IMG/VR virus record: IMGVR_UViG_3300008448_008004
Coordinates: 1 to 64,000 of that record
Reading direction: 5' to 3' (one strand)
Length of the DNA stretch: 64,000 nt
DNA from: a virus
Shown: positions 32,898-45,300 of the stretch, piece after piece
Layout of the letters: each line of letters opens with the position of its first letter
Numbering within the stretch: the first letter of the stretch is position 1
The notes under the pieces: model-generated
The model's database searches: none
The model's input: only the letters and a program-made list of their open reading frames with translations
What the model was told of the DNA's origin: nothing
Program-made: the position numbers and the translations under genes

Positions 32898-35800
32898 ATG
32901 GAGAGTCCACTATCATTTAATTCAAGTGAAAATTTTAGAAAAAAACTTTTGGTGCGTAATTTACCACCATATAAAGTTGATAATGCATTTTCCAATAATA
33001 GTAAACCTGGGTCATCTGAGTTTACAATTAATGACCTTACACCAATTGATTCACCAAGCGTAGAACAAATCGGAAACCAACAAGAAAAAGTTTTATTACC
33101 AATAAATCAATACGGACCACAAAATAACCAAGGTGACTTTGGTAATATGGTTCCAATAAATAATAACCTAAATTATAAATCAAACGAAGGTGTTTATGGA
33201 TATCCCGACAGTATTGGAAGTGATTTAGAAGTTATTGGTAACAATACTGAAAAACAACTTATTATAAAAAATGTATATCGACCACAAAATGGTTTGGCGG
33301 ATTTTGGCTCAACTGCTTGGTATATAAATAATGATAAAGTAATCAACACAATAGGTGAAGGTGAATATACAATTCAAGACACTGTTGGAGGTAATTTAGA
33401 AACTACCGCAAATTTAGACAGACCTGTATTGATAACTAATAATCAGTACGGTCCACAGCTTTTAACAAATACTGAAGTTCCAATTAATAACAACTATCAG
33501 ACTAATCCAAATGAGGGTGAATATGGGTTTCCTGATACCTTTGGAAGTCAGTTAGAAACTGTTGGTGATACTGATAGACCTGTATTATTTGCTATTAATC
33601 AGTATGGACCTGATAATATACCAACAAATGAAGTTCAAATTAATCAAAACCTTCAAACAAATTCAAATGAGGGTGAATATGGTTTTCCTGATACAGTTAA
33701 TAGTGAACTACAATTAATTGGTGAAGACGAAAGAACACCAAGTTTTTTACAAAACCCATATGGTCCTGAACAAGGGCAAAGTGTTTTTGAAGTTGACCCT
33801 TATAGAAAATTAAAAAATTTAATAATACCGCAAGGAAATTATTTAGATGCTACAGATACTTTTGGTAGTGAATTAGAATTAGAGGCGGGTATAAAAGAAA
33901 CTGAGGCATATATTGGAAATACTTACGCAACAGGAACAGGAGAATATGACCCAACACTTTTCAGATATTTACAGACAAAAGGTTTACAGTTACCTTACGC
34001 AAATTCAGATAACACATTTATATTTTTACCCTCAACATATACACCTTATAGTATATTAATAAGTGATAATCCTAGTGGTTCTGATGGTACGTTATCAGAG
34101 GACTCAAGCTTAGCTGGTATTGGTGCAAAACAACTTAACAAAGAATTTAAACATAGAGTTGCATTAGAGTTATATCAACAAACATTAGGTCAAATAAATT
34201 TATTTAGTGGTAATGTAAATCCTGAAACTGGTGAAATATCCGCAAACCCAAATACAGACCCATTCAATGCTATTGGACTATTAACGGGTAACGTTCCAAT
34301 TATTGCAAGAAAATATAATATCACAACACCTGACTTTTTATTTGGGCAAGGAATTAATTTTGCTGCCAAATTAGCAGGATTGTATTCACCATATTCTTAT
34401 ATCCCTGGTGAATATTTTGACTATCCTAACTCGGTAGGTAATGGGCCATATCAGAATCCACTATCTTTAATAGGTGGGGCATTAGGTTCATTATTCAGTG
34501 CATTACAACCAGCTAATCAATCATCATCTGAATTATTAGTTGAATACACATCAGTGGCAACAAGAAAATTATTATATGACCAATTAAGATATAATATTTA
34601 TAGACCTAACTATAAAATAGGTAATAATTTATTGGCACCTCCGGGTTCATTTTACGTTGGTGATAGAAAGAATCATTTAACTGAATTAGTTTCACCGGCA
34701 CCTTTTTTACCATATGGTAGAGATGGTAAGACATCGGCTATGGGACCTGTTCTTTCTTACTCAGATATGGGTAAGTTATATGAAACTTCTCAACTTGACG
34801 ACACTCAGTTTGGTATTAATAGTAGAAACTTATATAGTGCAGGCGCAACTAGAGATGGGGTAAAATGGATAGGTAGTAATATTTCGGGTGGGTTAACTTG
34901 GATTGGTAGTAAAAGCCCCGACCAACTTAACTGTCCTTTACCTGGAAAATTAGTAGGTAGAGGTAATCAAGAATTTGAAGATAATAGTGAATTTAATTTT
35001 AATAATCTATCGGGGTTCGATAGCACTAAATCCACAAATAATAATTTTACACCAGGGTCAATACTTGATGTGACACAAAAGTTAATTGACGCGGGTGAAA
35101 GAAGTAGTAGTAGAGAACATGTCGGAAAGGCTATTAATCAAGTATCTAAAGTTTTTAACGACGGATACCAAGAAATAACAAAAGGTTCAAGAGTAGTAAG
35201 ATACACGACAAAAAATTCAACAGGTGGTGGTGATATTAAAGGTTTAGAATATTGTAGAATTTTTACAAAAGACAGGCCTTATTACACATATGATGAATTA
35301 CAAAAAACAGATGGTAATATTAGAAAATACACAGATTCGGTTTTAGATAATACTTGGAATTTGAACATAGCACCTGTTGATGGATATAGTGTCAAAGACG
35401 GTAAAGTTAAAAAATATATGTTTTCATTAGAAAACTTAGCTTGGAGAACTTCAAATAAAAAAGGTTTCACCTATGAAGATTTACCTGCTTGTGAAAAAGG
35501 ACCTAACGGGGGACGTATTATGTGGTTTCCACCTTACGGATTAAGTTTTGATGAACAAATTTCGACAGGATGGAATGAAAATACGTTTTTAGGAAGAACA
35601 GAACCAATTTATACATACACTAATACATCAAGAAAAGGTAATTTATCATTTAAAGTGATTGTTGACCACCCATCTATATTAAACTTAATAGTTGATAAGG
35701 AGTTAGAAAACGTAGGAAATAATGGAGAAATTACTCAAATTGTCGATTCGTTCTTTGCGGGTTGTACAAAATACGACTTATGGGATTTAACAACAAAATT

Positions 35801-38800
35801 CCCTATGTTTACACCAAATGATGTTTTTGAAACTCAAATTTTAACAACGGAAGATATTGTTACAGTAGTCGAAGAACATAACTATACTACAATAGAAGAA
35901 GAGGTAGATATAGATGATGATTATATTCCACCAACAGAAACACCACCATGTACTGTTTATCATTATGAAATTGGAGTTAATACTGATTTAAAATATACTG
36001 CATGTACGGGAAATGAAATTACTTTATCATTGTCAGGAGGTAATAAAGGAGACATTTGTGTTCAAAGAGGAACTACACCTCAAATTATTACACCGGACCC
36101 GACAAATACGGTTACACCAACAGGTGATGAATGTACTAGTACGACACCTAATCCAACTCCGACACCATCTCCAACACCAACACCAACACCAACGGAACCA
36201 CCATTAAAAACAACGTTTCCCGATATTGGATTTTATTTTGATAATAATTTCCCCGATGGAACTAATAATAGAGAGGGGGTAACTGTAGATAAGGACTTTA
36301 AACATTGGTATGATTTATATATTGCTTCAGAAAACCAATACGTAAATTTAGGTAAAAGTGGAAGTTATTCGGCAGCATTAAACAAAATTGTTATTTATGG
36401 AGACCCCACATATAAAGATTATACTAATTATGTAACAAACCAATTACCAAATGATGCTAAAATTAAATACCTAGATAGTTTTGTTGACACTAGAAAAGAC
36501 AAAATATCAGAATTTTTTGGGTATATTAAAAAAGAATTTGAAGAAGCAAAAAAATTCATTGAAAAAATTGGACCTCTATTAGACGCTGGTGACACAATTT
36601 CATTTGATTTAGTTGCAAGTGCTTCGGCGGTTAATGATAACGCTTATAATATTAATTTATCTAAGAGAAGATATGACTCCGTTAAAAAATGGATTTATGC
36701 TCAAACTTCACCAAATGGAACTACAATGGAAAAATATGTCCAACAAGGTAAATTAAAAATCAAAGAATCTACAGTTGGTGAGGACACAAGTCTTGTCGAT
36801 GAACCTTATAAATTCATTAAATGTAGTAAAGATTTTCAAGACAGACAAAAAGACGGAACTGTTTCTGTTAACGCTATGGCTTGTAGAAGAACAAAAATTT
36901 CTAACATAGAAAGAACCAAAAACGTTTCTCAAAATGAAAACCCAACAAATACTGAGTCAAGTAACGTAGTAACAAATAATGGTGACCCATCACAAACAAA
37001 CCAACAATTGGCTGGTCAAGATTTTATTATTACAGGTCCTGCAGGTCAAGAAAGTACAGGACAAAGTATAACACAACCTAACTCATCTTCACAATCATTT
37101 GTTTCACAATCACCAGAATCGCAACCATATACCAATAGTATTAATACAAGACCACAAGATGTCCAAACACAAACTTTTGAAAAAAGAAAAGATTTAACAA
37201 AAAGATTAGCAAGAAAACTTTTAACTGAGTGTAACTATTTTGAATATATTCAACAAAATGCCCCGATGATATACGATGGAATAAAATCTAAAATAAAATA
37301 TTTCCAACCGGCATTTCACTCAATAACTCCTGAAGGGCTTAATTCTAGATTAGTTTTCTTACAACAATGTATGAGGCCTGGTGATACCATCCCTACAATT
37401 TCTGAATCAAATGGGGGTCAAGTTAAACTACTTTACAATGACGTATCAAATAGTGCGTTTGGGGCTCCACCAATCTGCGTATTAAGAATTGGTGATTTCT
37501 TTCACACTAAAATAGTAATAGATGGTTTAACCTTAAAATATGATGAAGTACCATTTGATTTAAATCCTGAAGGAATTGGCGTCCAACCAATGATTGCGGA
37601 TGTTACGGTTTCTTTTTCTTTTATTGGTGGACATGGATTGGCGGAACCTGTCGCTAAATTACAAAATGCATTAAGTTTTAACTATTATGGTAATACTGAA
37701 ATGTATGACGAAAGAGCCGAATCCACGTCTCAATTAGATTTAAGTCAATATGATGCACAAATAATATCACAAATAAAAGATGAGTTAAATGTCGTTGACA
37801 CATCAGCCACAAGACCTACGGTAAATGATGGTGGAGTAACCATTGGTGTTACTAAAACTAACACTGTTGATTTAGTAACTTCAGCAACAACCGGAACTAT
37901 CACATATAAAGACATTATGTCAAAGTTAGTGGACTCTACTAAATCATATGTAGAAAAAACAACATCTACTTTAGAAAAAATTAATCAAGAATATTTAATT
38001 GGGGGTCTTCAAATATTCACTAAGGATAGAAAATATACAGACGGGTTTTTCAATAGTTTAGGTGGTGATTTATCAAACACGGCTAACATATTTGGTTATG
38101 CTAGTACAATACAAGATAAATTAAACGATTTAGCAACTAAGACTAAAGAAGATATAGATAACGACTTGTGTCCTTTATTACCTACAGTATATAATCAAAA
38201 TTTGACCGACATACAAATTAAAAAAATTAAAAAACAATTAAAAGATAATATTGATACGAGAAAGAACGAAATGACAAATGCGTTAGAGAATTACTCTAAT
38301 GAAATTTCAACGAATGAATTAGATTTAATTAGTTTAATTGATAAAATTAGTTTTGTTTCTAATGGACATGACGGGTTTATAAAGAAAACCTTCTCAACTG
38401 TTGTTTATAATCTTTCAGGAACAACAAAGGTTACCCAACCAACATTACCTAATGTTGTGGACACACTACAAGAATTGGTTTTAGATTCATATTTAGTAAA
38501 AGATGATATGAATACATATTATCAAAAACTTTCTGAGTTCTCTTTAATTCCTACAGGTGATGATGTTTATAGTAGTAATTATACTCAGAACACTTATTTA
38601 CCTGAAAACAAACCTGGAGACACTAGATTTTTTATGTTATTTGGTAAACCTATTATTGATAACCCTGATAAATTTGTAGATGACTTAATTAACAAAGCAA
38701 TACCAAACGCTAACCAACAGGACAAAGATGATTGGTTTTTATATTTAATGAATAATGTGAAAAATCCAAATAAAGGATTGCAAAATGCTTATTTAGCTTC

Positions 38801-39017
38801 TATGGTTGAAGTTAATAATAAAATTGAAAAATTCAGAACAGAATACTTTAATTCTACATTTACCAATTATTTACCTTATAATAAAGATAAAGAAAGGTTA
38901 ATGTGGTATCAATCACAAGTACCGGCTAACTCAAATGATAGTAGAGATTTGTCAAATTTATACAAATCAATTAATAGTGGAGGAGATAAATTTAATTTGA
39001 AAAAAAAGTTTAAATAA
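32898..39017 (+). CDS. Giant baseplate/tail protein with N-terminal repeats and OmpA-like domain
   Basis: A 2039-residue protein. Residues about 55-330 hold five or six degenerate repeats of about 45 residues around NQYGP...NEGEYGFPDTFGSQLETVGDTDRPVL. A Pro/Thr-rich linker (TPTPSPTPTPTPTEPP) lies near 1085-1105. An OmpA-C-like region follows near 1110-1335; it includes FDLVASASAVNDNAYNINLSKRRYDSVKKWI, which may bind peptidoglycan. Near 1520-1590 a segment APPICVLRIGDFFHTKIVIDGLTLKYDEVPFDLNPEG...TVSFSFIGGHG resembles tube-cap/baseplate domains of the gp48/gp54 type. Position between the tape measure and the gp53-like gene supports a central baseplate role. The exact T4 counterpart is uncertain. 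Confidence 0.65.
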   Translation: MESPLSFNSSENFRKKLLVRNLPPYKVDNAFSNNSKPGSSEFTINDLTPIDSPSVEQIGNQQEKVLLPINQYGPQNNQGDFGNMVPINNNLNYKSNEGVYGYPDSIGSDLEVIGNNTEKQLIIKNVYRPQNGLADFGSTAWYINNDKVINTIGEGEYTIQDTVGGNLETTANLDRPVLITNNQYGPQLLTNTEVPINNNYQTNPNEGEYGFPDTFGSQLETVGDTDRPVLFAINQYGPDNIPTNEVQINQNLQTNSNEGEYGFPDTVNSELQLIGEDERTPSFLQNPYGPEQGQSVFEVDPYRKLKNLIIPQGNYLDATDTFGSELELEAGIKETEAYIGNTYATGTGEYDPTLFRYLQTKGLQLPYANSDNTFIFLPSTYTPYSILISDNPSGSDGTLSEDSSLAGIGAKQLNKEFKHRVALELYQQTLGQINLFSGNVNPETGEISANPNTDPFNAIGLLTGNVPIIARKYNITTPDFLFGQGINFAAKLAGLYSPYSYIPGEYFDYPNSVGNGPYQNPLSLIGGALGSLFSALQPANQSSSELLVEYTSVATRKLLYDQLRYNIYRPNYKIGNNLLAPPGSFYVGDRKNHLTELVSPAPFLPYGRDGKTSAMGPVLSYSDMGKLYETSQLDDTQFGINSRNLYSAGATRDGVKWIGSNISGGLTWIGSKSPDQLNCPLPGKLVGRGNQEFEDNSEFNFNNLSGFDSTKSTNNNFTPGSILDVTQKLIDAGERSSSREHVGKAINQVSKVFNDGYQEITKGSRVVRYTTKNSTGGGDIKGLEYCRIFTKDRPYYTYDELQKTDGNIRKYTDSVLDNTWNLNIAPVDGYSVKDGKVKKYMFSLENLAWRTSNKKGFTYEDLPACEKGPNGGRIMWFPPYGLSFDEQISTGWNENTFLGRTEPIYTYTNTSRKGNLSFKVIVDHPSILNLIVDKELENVGNNGEITQIVDSFFAGCTKYDLWDLTTKFPMFTPNDVFETQILTTEDIVTVVEEHNYTTIEEEVDIDDDYIPPTETPPCTVYHYEIGVNTDLKYTACTGNEITLSLSGGNKGDICVQRGTTPQIITPDPTNTVTPTGDECTSTTPNPTPTPSPTPTPTPTEPPLKTTFPDIGFYFDNNFPDGTNNREGVTVDKDFKHWYDLYIASENQYVNLGKSGSYSAALNKIVIYGDPTYKDYTNYVTNQLPNDAKIKYLDSFVDTRKDKISEFFGYIKKEFEEAKKFIEKIGPLLDAGDTISFDLVASASAVNDNAYNINLSKRRYDSVKKWIYAQTSPNGTTMEKYVQQGKLKIKESTVGEDTSLVDEPYKFIKCSKDFQDRQKDGTVSVNAMACRRTKISNIERTKNVSQNENPTNTESSNVVTNNGDPSQTNQQLAGQDFIITGPAGQESTGQSITQPNSSSQSFVSQSPESQPYTNSINTRPQDVQTQTFEKRKDLTKRLARKLLTECNYFEYIQQNAPMIYDGIKSKIKYFQPAFHSITPEGLNSRLVFLQQCMRPGDTIPTISESNGGQVKLLYNDVSNSAFGAPPICVLRIGDFFHTKIVIDGLTLKYDEVPFDLNPEGIGVQPMIADVTVSFSFIGGHGLAEPVAKLQNALSFNYYGNTEMYDERAESTSQLDLSQYDAQIISQIKDELNVVDTSATRPTVNDGGVTIGVTKTNTVDLVTSATTGTITYKDIMSKLVDSTKSYVEKTTSTLEKINQEYLIGGLQIFTKDRKYTDGFFNSLGGDLSNTANIFGYASTIQDKLNDLATKTKEDIDNDLCPLLPTVYNQNLTDIQIKKIKKQLKDNIDTRKNEMTNALENYSNEISTNELDLISLIDKISFVSNGHDGFIKKTFSTVVYNLSGTTKVTQPTLPNVVDTLQELVLDSYLVKDDMNTYYQKLSEFSLIPTGDDVYSSNYTQNTYLPENKPGDTRFFMLFGKPIIDNPDKFVDDLINKAIPNANQQDKDDWFLYLMNNVKNPNKGLQNAYLASMVEVNNKIEKFRTEYFNSTFTNYLPYNKDKERLMWYQSQVPANSNDSRDLSNLYKSINSGGDKFNLKKKFK

Positions 39018-39334
39018 TGGACTACTATAACAGATATAAGGATTTTTTAATTAATGGGAAGCAAACTGTTGTTCCATTTTTAACTATTCCATCTAGAGTT
39101 ACCGACCAACAGTATCTTTATAGGTCAGGTCAAAGTCGATTAGATAAAATTAGTTTTGAAAAATATGGAACACCTTATTTCGGATGGTTAATACTTGCTG
39201 CTAACCCAATGTATGGCGGATTAGAACAAAACATACCAGATGGAACTATTTTAATAATCCCATACCCATTAACCGCAGCACTTCAAGACTACAAATCTTC
39301 ATTAGATACACATATATTCTATTATGGCCGTTAG
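39017..39334 (+). CDS. Baseplate wedge protein, gp53-like / LysM-like
   Basis: A 105-residue protein: QQYLYRSGQSRLDKISFEKYGTPYFGWLILAANPMYGG, then IPDGTILIIPYPL. This is the LysM-like core of gp53-type baseplate proteins and of gpX-type tail proteins. Its start shares one base with the preceding stop (TAATG), and it overlaps the hub gene downstream by 11 bases. It probably bridges wedge and hub, or links the baseplate to the cell wall. Confidence 0.7.
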   Translation: MDYYNRYKDFLINGKQTVVPFLTIPSRVTDQQYLYRSGQSRLDKISFEKYGTPYFGWLILAANPMYGGLEQNIPDGTILIIPYPLTAALQDYKSSLDTHIFYYGR

Positions 39335-42300
39335 ACAAAAACAAAATAAAAAAATTTACATTGAGACAGAATACGATAATATCGTTATTGTAAACCCAAA
39401 CGAAGTTTTTACTCCTGATGGTAACAAAGAAGAACGCTTAGTTGACCACGAAGATTTGGTTTATTATGCAAATTTAGAAACATTTATTATACCTAGAACA
39501 AAATTGGCGATAGGACAAAGTTTTACTGACCCTGTTTTTAATACAACAATTGCCACAATTTTTAAGGGCGATGATGCCCTTAAAGTTAATTTTTTAAAAC
39601 CAAAGGGTAAAACTGAATTTGATACTAGTTGGTCTAATCAATTAACAGGTGAAGGCTCAAGACAACAAATGGGAGCCAATCAAACATCTGAAAGGGTTGT
39701 TAGTAATGAAGGAAGACAATCATTTCAAAGGAGCGTAAAAAATAATGAAGATACACAATTATTAGGTATTAAATCTATTAGAGTTAATATTAAAGGAACT
39801 GGAGTTCCTGAGGTTGCGATTGAAATGGTTGACATACAAGGTAGGTCTTTATTTGAACAGGGTGAGAATTCATTGTATTCTGCATTTTTTAACTTTCCAT
39901 ATCCATTATTTTATTTAACCCTTAAAGGTTATTATGGTAAGGCGGTCAGATATAGACTATCTTTAATGTCTTTTAATGCTTCTTTTGATGCTGATACTGG
40001 TAATTATAATATTTCACTAAAATTAATTGGTAAGTTCACCGCACTTTTATTTGACACACCATTGTCTTACGCGATAACTGCACCAAAAATGTATAATACA
40101 CAGATAACCGTAACAGAGCCAAACGGTAACAAAAGTTATTTCAATACATATAAGGGAAGACAAAAACTAAAAGAAGTCTACGATATATACAAAAGAAAAG
40201 GATTAATTTCTTCAGACTTTCCGGTTTTATCTATAGAAGATTTTGTACATAGGGTAGAAAATTACAAAACAGGTTTAAAGGCCGACTTAACTAAACAAGA
40301 AGATTTTACAAAATTAAATGATTTACAAGATTTTGCAGACAATTTAAATAAATTAAAAACTGAAGTATTTGAATATGCAATTAATAATTACTTAGATAGA
40401 AGTAGTTACTACATTGTCGGACAAGAAATTTATTACCCATTTAAAAAAGAAATCACATTTGAATCAAGAGAACTTTTTAAAACAAAAATTAAAGATAGAA
40501 TACAAAAATATGTTTCATACTTAAAAGAAAATGCGACATTTGGGGAAGGAAAAAGTGCCGAATACCAAATCAACATTACTGTAAAAAATGAAAAAGACGT
40601 ATTAAGAAAGTTAGATTTTAAAACTTGGTCGGACAATCAAGAAAATGTTAGAAACACTTATCAATCAAGGTATAACAAACCGTTAACATCAACAGACACT
40701 GAAGGTTATGAAAAGTTTGTCAGAGATGAAACTTTAACTGCCGTTTTAGATACTAAAGTGCAAAATGAAAATGGTGATTGGATTGAAGATAAACCCGATT
40801 ACTTTGTTTTTGGTGATAAAATTATTTCAGACGGAACTTTTATAAAAAATTCATATTTAGACAAACTGGATGGCATGACAACTAGTTTAGAGGCTAAACA
40901 AAAAATCATTGAAGATAGATTAACTAAATTTTATGCTGAACAACAATTAAAACAACCCACAAAGGGAGGTGGTGGATTAGGGTTTAAACCAACAATAAGA
41001 AATATTTTTGCGGTAATAATGGCAGGTGCTGATGCCTTTTACAGATTAATGGAAGATAATCATCAGGAGGCTTGGAATGTTAGAACTGAAAAAGATAGGT
41101 TATTGGCAGTTATACCTGCAGAAAAAAACTTTTCAGTAGACGCTTTAAAGAGTATACAAAAATCTAGTGGTGAATTAAATGATGACAATGTTGTTTACCC
41201 ATGGCCTTTATATTTTACTTTAGAAAAACAAGAAAGTGGTTCTGACCTGTATACTATACAGTATCCTGGAGATGCAAAATACATTAGACAAACTAAAGCG
41301 TACGATTATAGAATTTGGCCTGAGGTTGGGTTTACAGAAGCCTTTATTAAGGCGTCTTTAGAAAAAGAAAGACCCGAATCAAATTATTCATATGATAACC
41401 CAACAGATGTTACAAAATACGTATCTTGTGGAGCGTTAGAGTTCCCTTTCAAAACCGCACCTTATCAAGATTTAAATGCGATTAAAATATTTTATGAAAT
41501 TTTTGAAAGAACTTATTTAAGCTCACATTACGGAAATTTACCTAATAATGTTGCAACAAAAAATCAGATAGATAAATTTTATGGTGATATAGAAAGTTTA
41601 AATTTAAGTTTAATTGCACCTGAAGATATTACTTTAAATCAAACCCTTAGGAATTCAAAATTCAACATGCAAAAACTTGTTGAATATATGAAAGTAATAT
41701 CTAACAATGGGCAGGGACAAAGTTGGCAAACATATATTAGGGATATTTTTACAACCGAGTATATACAAAATTTATTAAAAACTATTAATGAAATCTATTC
41801 AATTGACACAATAGAAAGTAGTTCCACACAAGTTTCCGCGGATTTACCTTTGATAAAAAATATGGGTGAGTTTTTAAATGATAGTGCGACTTCTCAAAAA
41901 AATAGATTGGACACATACCCATTTACTGATGTTAAGTGGTTAAAAAATAATATGTCTAATGGTAATAAAATTGAAAAATATGAAGACTTTAATAATACAA
42001 CTAATAGTTTTGTTTTTTTAGAAAATAAAAAAACAATTGCAAGAACTACAAGTAAAAATAATTACAACAATTTAAAACTTTTTACAAGTCAAACTGTTTT
42101 TGAAAATCAAAACCAACAAAAGTTTACAAACTCCAGTAATCCCGAACAAGTCATAAATTCACAATTGGCTCTCAAAAATTATTTTGAAAATAGAAAACAA
42201 AAAGATTTATATCTTACAGAATCTTACATTGATTATGGTTCTAGTTATAGCGGTAATTTAGGAACATTTATACAAACAACATCATTATTAAACACACCAT

Positions 42301-45300
42301 ATTTTGTAAATGCATTGACTGAAGGGGTAAAAAAACAAAAAAGTAAAAAATCAAACCCATATGCTGCTCTTGGATATTTGTTTCTTAATTCATTACCACT
42401 TATAACAACAAAGGAAAAAATAAAAAATTTCAACGGAGTTGTTGCTACTGATTTAGATTACTTAGCCGCAACCTTCAACAAATTTTCTTCAATACACCAA
42501 GTTCCATATGCTTGGGTATTAAAATACGGCTCAATTTGGCATAGATATAAAAACTATGTTAATAACAAAATTGATATTTTAGATGATGTATGGAAAGATT
42601 TTGATTATGCAAAATCATATGACCCTGTTAGTGGTAATTCTTATACAAATTATACTATTCTTGATTATAGTGGAAATCCAAAACAAATATCATTACAAAG
42701 AGTAGAACTTTTGGGGGCATTCCCAAATTTCACACAAAGAACCGATATTTTTAATACGGGATTTTATCCACAAGTGGTTAATTCTGTTGAGTACTATCTA
42801 AACGGGAAAGATTTATTTACAGGATATACTGCAAATGATTTTTCAAACGCATATAAAAAGAAAGGGTTTAGAATTGGTTTTACAAGTAAATCATCAAGTA
42901 GTTTTCCAAAAGGGTTTGACCAACAAAACAATATAAGGACACTAATAAAAACAAATGCATATGTATATAGAGTCGATAGTGGTGATACAAAAACACCTGG
43001 TAAAAAAATAATAATGTACCCATCCATGGGTGCCGTTCCGTTTGACCAAGCAATTTTTGAATGTTTTAACGATACTAATGAAATAACAAAAGATATCTAT
43101 GATAACAAATCAATGTTTAATGGGACTGTAAGAACACTTTGGGGGGCATCACATTTTGGTTATTTTGATAATTCTTTAATAAAAAAACCAAAACCTACTG
43201 AATATCTAAAAGTAATCAAAACAAATACCGATTCACAAAATGATTTTGATATTACAAATAACCAATCAACATATTCTTTGATTGAGGAAATTTTTAATTT
43301 ATTTGATGTTGATTTATTAGATAAGATGGAGGCTAAGTTTTTAACGTTTTGTAACCCAACACCATCGGCAAATGATTTGATATTAAATAGTGAAAACATC
43401 AAAACATCTTACACAAGTAGTGGAGGATTAACAAATGCAAATTTAAAATTATTAAAAAGTCAAATAAGTGGTTTATTCACCTATAGAACCATGTTTTTTG
43501 ATGGTACAAATGAAGAAAACGATGGTAACATGTTAATTGATGACCAATTACAAACAATGTATACAACACTTAAAGAGTTTTTAAACTTTGATTGTGTTAT
43601 AAAAATTGGTAACCCAACACAATTTGATAGAAAATTATTTGACTCATTCAGTAACCTGACTCAAATGCAAACTGTGGACAAATTAACTTTTGATAGTTAT
43701 ATCGCCAATAATTTACCAGGGGACGGAACTCCAATTACTTTGACACAAAGTTTAGCTAAAAATTCTGAAGCTTGGAAAGCGCTTAGAAAATATGTTGGAT
43801 TTTCATCTATCAATGGGATTGATTATCAAAATCAAGTTGATAGTGCGTTTCCTTCAGTTAGTGGTATTACAACCGCAGCAACACAATCAGTACAAGTACA
43901 ATTTATTGGAGATTACTCAACTCAATTTCCGGCAAATTCAGGAACTACAGATATTATTAACGTCCAAAAAACAGATGGTACTTATCAAGTTTTTAGAATT
44001 ATAGGTGAAGCAAATCCACAAGATATCAAAACCAAACTTCAAAATATTAAATTCTATCAACCATACTCAAATATTGAAGACAGTTCAAATACGGTTCCCT
44101 CAACCACAGAAAATGATTTTACAACAAATTATCAGTACGTTTCAACAATACAGGACATTGCGCCTGGAGATTACCAAATGGTTATTACGTATATACCAAA
44201 CTTACTTCAATTAACTCCGATAAAATTAATAGCCGCGGTCTCAACATTTCCTGGAATTCAAACGACAAATCCTTTTATTACAACACCATTCTCATTTCCA
44301 CAACCATTTCCTAATACCGAAAAGTCATTTGTTTCTGATTTCTTTTTTGATAACAATATAAAATTTACAAAAGAAAATATTGAAACACTTTACCCATTAA
44401 TAAGATTATATTCAGAATTAAAACGAGAAGATAAAACTTTTGATAAAAACAAATTTACAACTTATATTAATGACTTTCTTTTAGACAGGTATGATTTACA
44501 AAATAAGATGGTAAATGAAACTTTTAGTAATTTAAATAAAATATTAAAAAATATTGAGGTTGATTTAGGTTTACCTAAAACTGCAATGAATGGAGATACA
44601 ACAAAATTATCAACATATAATACATTAAAAGGTTTTAATGATAAATGGATTGCGGGTTCTGATTTAAAAACAAATACATTATTTGAGGATTTCTTATTTA
44701 TGGATAGAGCAAATAGTGATTTAGGAGATAGTTTTGTTTTAGATGTTGAAAAAGTGGTAAGTAGATTATCCATAGACACTAATCAAAATCAAAGTTTAAT
44801 GTCATTGGTTAGTTCAATTTTGGAAGATAATTTTTTTATTTTTATGGCAATGCCCGCTTACATTAATTTTTATGGAATCCAACAAGCCGCAAAAAAACCA
44901 GAGGCGTTAAGGGATAGTGAAATTGGTAATAGTTTATTTGGGACTTATTTAGAAGTGGATTATACCAAATCAAGTCCAAAATTTTTATGTCTATATATTG
45001 GTAACCCTTCAGAATATCCTAAACCAAAAGAAAACACTTTTAATAGATTTGGTGACGATAGTTTTGATTTAAGAGTTCCTGATAATCCAGTAAGAAGGTC
45101 AGACCCAAATACAAATTACTCACTAAGTAATCGTGTTGTTGGATTTGCGGTAGATTTTGGAATTAGAAACCAAAACATATTTAAAAGTTTGAGTTTAGAC
45201 ATGTCAGAAATGAAAAATACTTCAGAGTCATTTAAAGTTTACGCTGATATGGGTAGCTCAGTTGCAGGGGATAAAGTTGGTCAACAATCACAATCATTAT

